DNA from: CAG-390 sp003523225
GTDB lineage: Bacteria > Bacillota > Clostridia > Oscillospirales > CAG-272
Assembly (NCBI GenBank): GCA_902461815.1
Contig: CABPZE010000001.1
Location: 1 to 64,000, forward strand
Direction of reading: 5' to 3'
DNA length: 64,000 bases
The translations under genes were made by a program, and so were the position numbers. The notes beneath the pieces were generated by a model that saw only the letters and a list, made by a program, of their open reading frames with translations, had not been told where the DNA came from and made no database searches. Positions 25,035 through 32,871 of this stretch are shown piece by piece. The stretch's first letter is position 1. Each line of letters starts with the position of its first letter.

Positions 25035-25478
25035 ATGAATATAGGAAGCGAGAGCTATAAAAAATATGCCGACGCGCACGCGCCAAAAAGCAGAGTGCTT
25101 TACAACTCTGCAATGGCGTTTCTTATCGGAGGTCTGATCTGCGCTTCGGCGGAGGCGATGAATCATCTTTGGGAGGCGTTGGGTATGACCCAGGAGGACG
25201 GGGGGCTTCTGACATCCGTGGTGCTTGTTTTTGCCGCAGCAGTTCTTACTGCCGCCGGGATATTTGACAATATCGCCAAGGTTGCCGGAGCCGGTACGCT
25301 GGTTCCGATCACCGGATTTGCAAATTCGGTGGTCTCCTCCGCGGTAGACAGCCGCGATGAGGGTTTTGTGCTGGGCTTGGGTGCAAAGATCTTTACGGTT
25401 GCAGGTCCTGTATTGCTTTACGGCACGCTTGCGGGAGCAATATATGGCGTTATTTACTGGATCGTGTCGCTGTTCTGA
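25035..25478 (+). CDS. spoVAC: Stage V sporulation protein AC
   Basis: The 147-residue membrane protein matches SpoVAC: AFLIGGLICA, then GAGTLVPITGFANSVVSSAVDSRDEGFVLGLGAKIF, with four hydrophobic stretches. SpoVAC forms part of the channel that moves dipicolinic acid into the forespore and acts as a mechanosensitive channel in germination. It usually sits with spoVAD and spoVAE, but here it stands alone inside the cotJC intervening element. It follows AAGGAG. In skin-type systems excision occurs only in the mother cell, so the forespore would retain this gene. Confidence 0.9.
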   Translation: MNIGSESYKKYADAHAPKSRVLYNSAMAFLIGGLICASAEAMNHLWEALGMTQEDGGLLTSVVLVFAAAVLTAAGIFDNIAKVAGAGTLVPITGFANSVVSSAVDSRDEGFVLGLGAKIFTVAGPVLLYGTLAGAIYGVIYWIVSLF

Positions 25479-25978
25479 GGATGCGTGATTGCCTGACGTG
25501 CCGCCTTCTGTGCCGCTTCCGGAGAGGGGCAGAGGGTAAATATCACATATCTTCCGCATACAGAAACCGCCCCGGTGCTTTCGGGATATGTCTGCGCAAG
25601 TATATCAGCCCTGTCACAGCACATAAGTGCCACGTCGGAGGCGGAGTCGGTAGATAAGCATTCCAGCACGGCTATTTCAAAAGGAAGGCTGCGCGCAGGA
25701 AGAAAAACTGCCGCAGAGGCGGTCAACTCGTATGCTGGATGCGCCGCACCGTTGCCCCAAAGGACGCCGGCAAGTCCGGAGTCCAGATACAAGGGATCAT
25801 CTTCAGGCAGAGAGGTAAGATATATTTTTCCGTCGGGTATTCCGGTCTGCGAGTCGAGCGCAGCCTCAAGCACCGACGACACGTCGACGCTGTGCGTACA
25901 GGCGCATAAGATTGCAAGCAGTGAAATTGTCAGCATCAGCAGAAAAATGAGCGCTATCGGTCGTTTGTTCATTGTCAT
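25454..25978 (-). CDS. Lipoprotein, DUF4358-like
   Basis: The 174-residue protein has a lipoprotein signal (hydrophobic helix then AILCAC). Its soluble domain contains EIAVLECLSTDSASDVALMC and a C-terminal RYVIFTLCPSPEAAQKAA, which resembles the small clostridial lipoprotein family DUF4358. The function of that family is unknown. The start is between 25984 and 25972; ATG 25978 has the best distance to GAAAGGA. Its 3' end overlaps the end of spoVAC by 25 bp on the opposite strand. Confidence 0.6.
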   Translation of the reverse strand: MTMNKRPIALIFLLMLTISLLAILCACTHSVDVSSVLEAALDSQTGIPDGKIYLTSLPEDDPLYLDSGLAGVLWGNGAAHPAYELTASAAVFLPARSLPFEIAVLECLSTDSASDVALMCCDRADILAQTYPESTGAVSVCGRYVIFTLCPSPEAAQKAARQAITHPQNSDTIQ

Positions 25979-26043
25979 GACCATTCCTTTCTTCAGCCGG
26001 TACGGTGAGATATTTCTTTCCGGTTGTGATTAAAAAAATTTTA

Positions 26044-26085
26044 TTTGTCGGCTGTTTGTCCGCTTTTGGGGATGTAGCCGACAAA
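26044..26085. repeat. 10-bp perfect inverted repeat between lipoprotein and SIMPL genes
   Basis: TTTGTCGGCT (26044-26053) pairs with 26076-26085, and flanking AT sequence extends the stem. It lies upstream of both divergent genes and might be regulatory. Confidence 0.5.
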
Positions 26086-26194
26086 ATTTATGCTTGACGG
26101 AGGCGTATTTATTCATGAAGTGCGCCGCAAGGCATGATAGCTTTCATTATTGGGTGAAAAATGAGCGAAAGTCGTGTAAAATTCTAAAAATATC

Positions 26195-26223
26195 TTGCTT
26201 TCGGCACTGATTTGAATTATAAT
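26195..26223 (+). promoter_or_regulatory. Sigma-A promoter of the SIMPL gene
   Basis: TTGCTT (26195-26200) and TATAAT (26218-26223) with a 17-bp spacer, 40 bp before the ATG. Confidence 0.65.
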
Positions 26224-26262
26224 ATAATTTGGTAAAATGTATATCGCCGAAAGGAGTTTATT

Positions 26263-26919
26263 ATGGTACAAACAATTAAAGTTACAGGCAACGGAATGCT
26301 TTCTCTTAAGCCCGACATTATTCGTCTGTTTATGACGGTTTCAGGCGTCAGGGAAGATTACGAGGAGACGCTGAATATGTCTGCGGAGCGTACAGGCGCT
26401 CTGCGCGATTGCTTTGAGTCTGTCGGCTTTGAGCGCGAAGCCCTGAAGACCACACGCTTCTGCGTTGACGCCAAATACGAAAACAGGCGCGGCAGCGATG
26501 GAAATTATGAGCGTGTATTTGTTGGCTATGAGTTCAACAGTGAAATGAAAATTGAATTTGACGCGGACAGTACTCTGCTTGGCCGTGTGCTTACTGCACT
26601 TTCCGGCTGTGAGGCTGTACCGGAATTCAGAATTGAGTATTCGGTGCGTGACCGCGAGGCGGCGAAGGGCGAGCTGCTTGAGCTTGCAGTGGCAGACTCC
26701 CGCGCAAAAGCCGAACGGCTTGCAAAAGCTTCCGGAATGAAGGGTATCATGAAGGCAAAGTGCATTGACTGCTCCGGCTGTGATGATGACATGACCGTCC
26801 GTCCCGCCGAGCGAATGATGCTTGCAAAATGCAACGCGGACGGAATAAATCCCGATATCACTCCGGAGAATGTCAGGGTGTCGTGCAATGTCACAGTGAT
26901 GTGGCAGTTTATTGACTGA
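26263..26919 (+). CDS. SIMPL-domain protein (DUF541)
   Basis: The 218-residue protein begins VTGNGMLSLKPDIIRLFMTVSG, the repeated beta-strand start of SIMPL (DUF541) domains, and continues with DAKYENRRG and FVGYEFNSEMKI. Some SIMPL proteins elsewhere are exported, but this one has no signal peptide and should be cytoplasmic. Its function is unknown. A cysteine cluster near residue 165 (KCIDCSGCDDD) is unusual. It follows AAAGGAG and lies 13 bp before the sugar isomerase-like gene, so the two may be co-transcribed. Confidence 0.8.
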   Translation: MVQTIKVTGNGMLSLKPDIIRLFMTVSGVREDYEETLNMSAERTGALRDCFESVGFEREALKTTRFCVDAKYENRRGSDGNYERVFVGYEFNSEMKIEFDADSTLLGRVLTALSGCEAVPEFRIEYSVRDREAAKGELLELAVADSRAKAERLAKASGMKGIMKAKCIDCSGCDDDMTVRPAERMMLAKCNADGINPDITPENVRVSCNVTVMWQFID

Positions 26920-26932
26920 GAGGCTTGGCGTG

Positions 26933-27814
26933 ATGAAAACAGGTGCTATGACTATTCTTTTCCGTGAGATTCCGGGGGAGGAACGTCATATTCAGCATAT
27001 CGAGGCGATGACCCGGATAAAAAAAGCCGGATTTGATGCCGCAGATCTTAATCTTTGCCTGCTTGCCGCACACAAAAATCCATACTATGATGACAACTGG
27101 CAGCGAGAGGCGGATAAGGTTGCCGAGGCGGCGGCAAATATCGGGATCGAGCTTCCGCAGTGCCATCTGCCCTTCAAATCCGCAAAAGTCAAATGGCGCA
27201 CACCGGAGGACTATGCATATTATATTGAAATGTTCCGGCGCGCCATTGACGTTGCCGCACGTATAGGTATACCGTGGGGCGTGATACATCCCGAATGCTT
27301 CCGGAATACCGAGCTTACAAAAGAGGAAAAGCTGAGGCTTAACCACGAGGAATACGACGGTCTTATTGACTACGCGCTTTCACGCGGGCTTAATATTGCG
27401 TATGAGAACATGCGCTCAAGAGCAGGGAATAACTACTGCTCGACCGCCGAGGATCTTTGTACTCTGATTGATTCTTACGGCGACCGACGCATTGGCGCGT
27501 GCTGGGACACCGGTCATGCCAATACCTGCTACCGCGATCAGTACGAGCCGCTCGTGACAGTCGGAGAGCGCCTGCACTGCACTCATATTGACGACAACAC
27601 CGGAAGCGATGAGGACTTGCATCTTGCGCCGTTCGGCGGAACGATCAAGTGGGAAAGCGTTTGCCGTGCCCTGCGGGACATCAAATATCAGAATCCGCTG
27701 ATGCTTGAGGTCTTTGTGAACCGTCATGCTCCCGATGCGCTGAAGGACGGCATAGCCGCCGCCGCACATTCCGCCGCGGCATACCTTGCCGGAAAAATCG
27801 ACGGGGAATATTGA
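26933..27814 (+). CDS. Sugar phosphate isomerase/epimerase-like TIM-barrel protein
   Basis: The 293-residue protein belongs to the xylose-isomerase-like TIM-barrel superfamily. Its barrel strands include VIHPE, IAYENM, GACWDTGHAN (metal-binding Asp/His), HCTHIDDN and LMLEVF, the usual set of Glu, Asp and His metal ligands. Members isomerise or epimerise sugars or act on inositols; the substrate here is unknown. The start at 26933 follows GAGAGG. A TTG at 26912 would overlap the SIMPL gene by 8 bp. NagA is encoded next, which fits amino-sugar or sugar catabolism. Confidence 0.8.
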   Translation: MKTGAMTILFREIPGEERHIQHIEAMTRIKKAGFDAADLNLCLLAAHKNPYYDDNWQREADKVAEAAANIGIELPQCHLPFKSAKVKWRTPEDYAYYIEMFRRAIDVAARIGIPWGVIHPECFRNTELTKEEKLRLNHEEYDGLIDYALSRGLNIAYENMRSRAGNNYCSTAEDLCTLIDSYGDRRIGACWDTGHANTCYRDQYEPLVTVGERLHCTHIDDNTGSDEDLHLAPFGGTIKWESVCRALRDIKYQNPLMLEVFVNRHAPDALKDGIAAAAHSAAAYLAGKIDGEY

Positions 27815-27864
27815 GCGGCTTTTGGTATGAGTGGATATTCAACTAACCTGCGGAGGAACATTCC

Positions 27865-29058
27865 TTGCGAATCTTAATTCAGAACGCTTTGATCTATAAC
27901 GGAGATACGCGCTCGTTCTTTGAAGGAGCGTTGCTTCTCGGACTTACCGAAAACAGTCTTATGCCGGACGGAAGGATAATTGAGGTATTGCCGCAGTCTC
28001 GGCATTCCTTTGCGCATCTTCCGACGTCCGATATGCGCATCGACGCTGGCGGCTGCCACATTATTCCTGGCTTTGTTGACGTACATACTCACGGAAGAGT
28101 GTGCGAGGATTTTAATTTTTCGGATGAAGCCGGTATGCGACATGCGGCGCATTCCTATGCGCTTGCGGGTACGACCTCGCTGTTTCCGACGCTTGCTTCC
28201 GCTCCTCTTCCGGAGCTGTGCCGCGCGGCGGCGCTGATACGCTCGCTTAAGGGCGAGGGCGGCGGCGCCTGCTTCCTCGGAGTACATCTTGAGGGAAGAT
28301 ATCTCAATCCCAAACGGCGTGGGGCGCACAACCCGGAATATCTTGCTCCGCTCAGACCTGACGAGCTTGACGGTTTTGTTGATTCATCGGGGCTTCCGGT
28401 GCATATTACTGCGGCGCTGGAGCTTGATAATGCGGGCTTTGCCGACCGTGCCGTCGCGCTTGGCGCTACTCTTGGACTCGGACACACCGACGCGACATAT
28501 GCGGAGGCTATCGGGGCGTGGGATAAGTACCGGGTGAGCTTTACGCATCTTTATAATGCGATGCCGCAGATACACCACCGTGAAGGTGGCGCAGCCGCGG
28601 CGGCGCTGATGAGCGGCGGATATTGTGAGCTTATCTGCGACGGAATGCACGTTGCACCGCATATGGTCGATCTTACCCTGCGTAATGTCGGGATAGACAG
28701 GCTGGTGCTCGTCAGCGACTCAATGGCGGCTGCCGGAGCGCCTGACGGGGAATACACCATTGCAGGAACGCCTGCTGTTGTCAAGGATGGGATCGCGCGC
28801 ACTCCGGAGGGTGCGCTTGCCGGAAGCACGCTTGACCTTCGGAGCGCGGTGGAAAATCTTGCGCGCTTCGGGAATATTCCGATTGCCACAGCGGTGCTTG
28901 CCGCAACAGAAAATCCTGCGGCGGAGGTTGGACTTGAGGGAGAGGTCGGGCGTATTGCTCCCGGTGCACGTGCCGATCTTCTGCTCTGCTGTGTTGATGA
29001 AACAGAAAAGAAAATTGATATATCCCGCGTTTTTGTTGGCGGGACGGAGGTCATGTGA
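27865..29058 (+). CDS. nagA: N-acetylglucosamine-6-phosphate deacetylase
   Basis: NagA removes acetate from GlcNAc-6-phosphate, feeding amino-sugar and wall recycling. The 397-residue protein has VDVHTHG (His74, His76), GVHLEGRYLNP with the metal-binding Glu, GHTDATYAEA, HLYNAMPQIHHR and CDGMHVAP, then the catalytic Asp in SDSM. It starts with TTG, supported by GGAGG 8 bp upstream. No nagB is adjacent. The stop overlaps the next gene by 4 bp. Confidence 0.93.
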   Translation: MRILIQNALIYNGDTRSFFEGALLLGLTENSLMPDGRIIEVLPQSRHSFAHLPTSDMRIDAGGCHIIPGFVDVHTHGRVCEDFNFSDEAGMRHAAHSYALAGTTSLFPTLASAPLPELCRAAALIRSLKGEGGGACFLGVHLEGRYLNPKRRGAHNPEYLAPLRPDELDGFVDSSGLPVHITAALELDNAGFADRAVALGATLGLGHTDATYAEAIGAWDKYRVSFTHLYNAMPQIHHREGGAAAAALMSGGYCELICDGMHVAPHMVDLTLRNVGIDRLVLVSDSMAAAGAPDGEYTIAGTPAVVKDGIARTPEGALAGSTLDLRSAVENLARFGNIPIATAVLAATENPAAEVGLEGEVGRIAPGARADLLLCCVDETEKKIDISRVFVGGTEVM

Positions 29059-29789
29059 TACGCGCCGAGAGGACTGCCGAGGCACGGGAAAGAGTTTCTG
29101 CCGCCATAGCTGGAGCAAAAGCGGCGCTTGGCGCACCGGGAGTGCGGCTTTCTCTGACTGTCGGAGCGATATTCTGCCTTTTATCCGTTATCGCGGTATA
29201 TGTGATAGTCGAGACGCTGAGCCTTGTATTTGATCCGCTGCTTATGACGTCGGACACATATCCGGTGTATCTTATCGTTCTGATATATGCGGTGATTTTT
29301 TTGGTTGCTTCACCGGTCTTATCCGGGTTCTACCGTATGTGCGTTTTTTCGGCAGACGGGGAAGCTCCGGATGCGCGTATGCTGACGGCGGCATACGGAA
29401 AGTTCAGCAATGTGTGCGCCGCGTGGTGCGCGGCGGCGATGCTGAGTGTCCGGTGGGTGCTTCCGATAACAGTGATCTGCGCTGTTGCGGCAGTTGAATC
29501 ATTGCGTGTCTGGCTGTGGGCGGCAATACCTGCGGCGTTGATATGGATGCGTCTTTTCCGCTTTCTTTCGGTCTTTGCAAGACGCATATGTGCAGACCCG
29601 ACAAATATGTCGGTAAGGGGAATGAGAGCCGCTTTCCTCCACGCGCACCGTCATCGGCGTGAATACACGCGGGCGGCAGTGTTGGAGCTCCCGCTGCTGA
29701 TTTTGTCACTTGTCGCTGTTTGTGTGCCTTTCTTGTTTCACACACTGCCGCTGTGGGAAATAACCGCATATATGCTTGACCGGGAGTAA
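29055..29789 (+). CDS. Membrane protein of unknown function
   Basis: The 244-residue protein starts with GTG overlapping the nagA stop (GTGA), which points to translational coupling. It has five or six hydrophobic segments (about 32-56, 70-90, 118-140, 145-163 and 208-230) and an Arg/His-rich loop (HAHRHRREYTR) before the last. I do not recognise the family. Its position suggests co-expression with nagA, but no functional tie can be shown. Confidence 0.6.
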   Translation: MIRAERTAEARERVSAAIAGAKAALGAPGVRLSLTVGAIFCLLSVIAVYVIVETLSLVFDPLLMTSDTYPVYLIVLIYAVIFLVASPVLSGFYRMCVFSADGEAPDARMLTAAYGKFSNVCAAWCAAAMLSVRWVLPITVICAVAAVESLRVWLWAAIPAALIWMRLFRFLSVFARRICADPTNMSVRGMRAAFLHAHRHRREYTRAAVLELPLLILSLVAVCVPFLFHTLPLWEITAYMLDRE

Positions 29790-29834
29790 AACCGAATTTA
29801 CAATAAACAAAGAAATCCGAAAGGAAAAAATAAA

Positions 29835-31808
29835 ATGAGCGAACAAAAGAAAAAGTATTACATTACTACGGCGATAGCCTATGCATCCGCCAAGCCTCAT
29901 ATAGGGAATACCTATGACGCTATTATGGCGGACGCCATCGCCAGATACCGCCGCAAAGCGGGGTATGACGTGTATTTCTGCACCGGTTCTGACGAACACG
30001 GTCAGAAGATCCAGGATTACGCTGAAAAAGCCGGGGTAGAGCCTCAGGCGTATGTGGATCGTATATCCGGAGAGATACGCGGTGTGTGGGATCTTATGAA
30101 CGTCAGCTATGACAGGTTTATCCGCACGACGGAGTCGGGACACGTCAGCGCCGTGCAGAAGATATTTGAGCGCTTCCTGCGTCAGGGCGATATATACAAG
30201 GGAAAATATGAGGGCTGGTACTGCAAGCCCTGTGAATCCTTTTATACCGAAACTCAGGTCGTTGACGGCAAATGCCCCGACTGCGGCGCGCCCGTGACAC
30301 GTGCCTGCGAGGAAGCGTATTTCTTCAATATGAAAAAATATGCTCCACGGCTTATCGAGTACATTGAATCTCATCCGGAATTCATTGAGCCGGAGTCCCG
30401 CAAAAAGGAGATGCTCAATAACTTTCTCCTTCCCGGACTTCAGGATCTTTGTCTTTCCAGAACTTCATTTACATGGGGAATTCAGGTTCCGTCCGATCCG
30501 CGTCATGTAATATATGTCTGGCTTGATGCGCTTTCCAATTATATTACCGCTATCGGGTATGATCCCGACAAGAGCTGGGAGGAACAGTCTGAACAGTTCC
30601 GCCGTCTCTGGCCGGCGGATGTACACGTTATAGGCAAGGATATTGTGCGTTTTCACAGTGTTTACTGGCCGATATTCTTAATGGCGCTTGATCTGCCGCT
30701 GCCGGAAAAAATATTCGGACATCCGTGGTTTAACTTCGGCACGGGCAAAATGTCAAAATCAAAGGGCAACGTGGTATATGCCGACAAGCTGGCGGAATAT
30801 GTCGGCGTAGACGGAGTCCGCTATTATGCTCTTGCCGAAATGCCCTATGGCTCCGACGGCTCGATAACATGGGAAAGTGTGCTTGCGCGCTACAATACCG
30901 ATCTTGTCAACAATCTCGGTAATCTTGTCAAGCGCACTCTTGATATGCAGAAAAAGTATTTCGACAAGAAAATTGTCGCCCCGACCTGCCGCGATGCTCT
31001 TGACGATGAGCTTATTGCAACAGCGGTCGAGGCAGCAAAGAACTACCGCGAGGCAATGGAGGGCTTCCGCATTGCGGACAGCGTTGAAAGCATACTTGTA
31101 CTGCTTCGTCGGGCAAACAAGTTCATCGACGAGACTCAGCCGTGGGTGCTGGCACGCGACGAGGCGTCGCGCGAGCGTCTCGGTACAGTGCTTTATGACC
31201 TCACTGAGGCTATTCGCTGGGCGGCTGTAATGCTTGAGCCGTTAATACCCGCGTCTGCCGCTGAAATATTCTCCGAGCTTGGAACATCCGCCGTCGGCTT
31301 TGAAACCATAGGTACTGCGGATGATTTCTGCGGAATGAAGCCGGGCGAGAGTGTCAACGACGCGCGCGTGCTGTTTGCAAGAATAGATGAGAAGAAGACA
31401 CTTGAAAAGATCTATGCTGAGATCGAAGCGGCAAGCAAGGCGGCGGAGAAGGAAAAAGAACCCGTTACAGAGAAGCCAGAGGGTTGTGCTGTTATAGGAT
31501 ACGAGGATTTTATGAAGGTAGAGCTGCGCACCGCCCAGATCAAGACCTGCGAGCCGGTGCCTCGCGCTAAAAAGCTTTTGAAGCTGACGGTCGATCTCGG
31601 TTATGAGACACGTCAGATAGTATCCGGGATCGCAAAATTCTATACTCCCGAACAGCTTATCGGCAAGAAGATCATTGTTGTGGCAAATCTTGCTCCCGCG
31701 ACGCTTTGCGGTGTACAGTCTGAGGGAATGCTTCTTGCCTCGGGAGAGGAAGAAGTCAGAGTGGTCTTCCTTGACCCTGAAACTCCTCTCGGACAGAGAG
31801 TAAGATGA
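29835..31808 (+). CDS. metG: Methionyl-tRNA synthetase
   Basis: This essential enzyme charges tRNA-Met. The 657-residue protein has the HIGH-type motif KPHIGNTY near residue 20, a zinc insertion with CKPCESFYTE...GKCPDCG (about 127-152), the KMSKS loop GKMSKSKGN (about 303-311) and a C-terminal tRNA-binding domain from about residue 555 (FMKVELRTAQIKTCEPV ... SEGMLLA). Length fits the dimeric MetRS type. It follows AAAGGA and overlaps tatD by 4 bp, a common order in Firmicutes. It lies inside the cotJC intervening element. Unless there is a second copy, the element cannot be lost from growing cells. Confidence 0.95.
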   Translation: MSEQKKKYYITTAIAYASAKPHIGNTYDAIMADAIARYRRKAGYDVYFCTGSDEHGQKIQDYAEKAGVEPQAYVDRISGEIRGVWDLMNVSYDRFIRTTESGHVSAVQKIFERFLRQGDIYKGKYEGWYCKPCESFYTETQVVDGKCPDCGAPVTRACEEAYFFNMKKYAPRLIEYIESHPEFIEPESRKKEMLNNFLLPGLQDLCLSRTSFTWGIQVPSDPRHVIYVWLDALSNYITAIGYDPDKSWEEQSEQFRRLWPADVHVIGKDIVRFHSVYWPIFLMALDLPLPEKIFGHPWFNFGTGKMSKSKGNVVYADKLAEYVGVDGVRYYALAEMPYGSDGSITWESVLARYNTDLVNNLGNLVKRTLDMQKKYFDKKIVAPTCRDALDDELIATAVEAAKNYREAMEGFRIADSVESILVLLRRANKFIDETQPWVLARDEASRERLGTVLYDLTEAIRWAAVMLEPLIPASAAEIFSELGTSAVGFETIGTADDFCGMKPGESVNDARVLFARIDEKKTLEKIYAEIEAASKAAEKEKEPVTEKPEGCAVIGYEDFMKVELRTAQIKTCEPVPRAKKLLKLTVDLGYETRQIVSGIAKFYTPEQLIGKKIIVVANLAPATLCGVQSEGMLLASGEEEVRVVFLDPETPLGQRVR

Positions 31809-32638
31809 GCGAGCGTTCTGTGAGCGAGAGGCTGTTGCCGCGCGGTATCTTTGATACCCACGCTCACTATATTGACCAAAGATTTGCCGACGAATTTGAC
31901 GGCGGCGCGGATGCTGCCATCCGTTCGTGCTTCGACGAGGGCATGGCGGGGATCATCAACGTAGGAACAAATCCTGATAATTCCCGCCTTGCGGCGGAGC
32001 AGGCGATGAGGTATCCGCATATGTATGCCGCGGCTGGGATACATCCGTCCGATATCGGAATGTCGGGAGACATCGAGACAGAGCTTGCGCGCCTTTGCGA
32101 ATTGCTTTCGGAACGCCGGAAGTACAAAATCGTCGCATTGGGAGAGATAGGGCTCGACTATCACTGGCAGCCTTTTGACCGCGAGCTGCAGGCGCGGTAT
32201 CTTGACGCTCAGCTTTCGCTGGCAAAGGAGCTTGACCTGCCCGTGATAATTCATGACCGGGAAGCGCACGGAGACTGCTTTGAAGCGGTGCTTCGGCATC
32301 CCGGTGTACGCGGTATTTTTCACAGCTACTCAGGAAGCGCCGAAATGGCGCTTGAGCTGTGCCGGCGCGGTTTTTACATTTCTTTTTCCGGAACGGTTAC
32401 CTTCAGGAACGCGCGGCACGTCCGGTCGGTCGTCGAGGAGCTTCCGCATGACAGGATCCTGATCGAAACAGACTGTCCTTATCTTACGCCCGAACCGTTC
32501 CGCGGCAAGCTCAACTATTCGGCATATGCCGCCTATACCGCGGCGGCGGTGGGGGAGCTTCTTGAAATGGATCTTTCATCTGTCGCCGCACTGACAGCCG
32601 GGAATGCCGCGGCTCTTTTCGGACTCGCGACTCAATGA
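31805..32638 (+). CDS. tatD: TatD-family metal-dependent DNase
   Basis: The 277-residue TIM-barrel hydrolase has the metal-binding DTHAHY at the start, EIGLDYHW (about 118-126), VIIHDREAHGD, GIFHSYSG and ETDCPYLTP, matching TatD. Members are 3'-5' exonucleases linked to DNA repair. It is coupled to metG by an ATGA overlap. An AT-rich hairpin (GCAGAT / ATCTGC at 32648-32674) follows the stop and may end the transcript. Confidence 0.93.
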   Translation: MSERSVSERLLPRGIFDTHAHYIDQRFADEFDGGADAAIRSCFDEGMAGIINVGTNPDNSRLAAEQAMRYPHMYAAAGIHPSDIGMSGDIETELARLCELLSERRKYKIVALGEIGLDYHWQPFDRELQARYLDAQLSLAKELDLPVIIHDREAHGDCFEAVLRHPGVRGIFHSYSGSAEMALELCRRGFYISFSGTVTFRNARHVRSVVEELPHDRILIETDCPYLTPEPFRGKLNYSAYAAYTAAAVGELLEMDLSSVAALTAGNAAALFGLATQ

Positions 32639-32704
32639 TAGCAAAAAGCAGATAAAAAAATCAAAAAAATCTGCCTTTATAAGAGCAAATTGTCCAAAAG
32701 ACTC

Positions 32705-32733
32705 TTGCAAAACGCCGGGTAATATAGTATAAT
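32705..32733 (+). promoter_or_regulatory. Sigma-A promoter of the EF-G-like gene
   Basis: TTGCAA (32705-32710) and TATAAT (32728-32733) with a 17-bp spacer. The leader is about 130 nt long. Confidence 0.75.
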
Positions 32734-32871
32734 AATAAGTGTGGCTGTGTATATCGCGCCTCGCGGTTCATATCGGAACTTTATCGCGCCGTAAGCTATG
32801 GCGCGTAGGACGGCATTTATATGACCGTCCGGAAAATAAAAATTCATATTATATACGAAAGAGGAACTACA

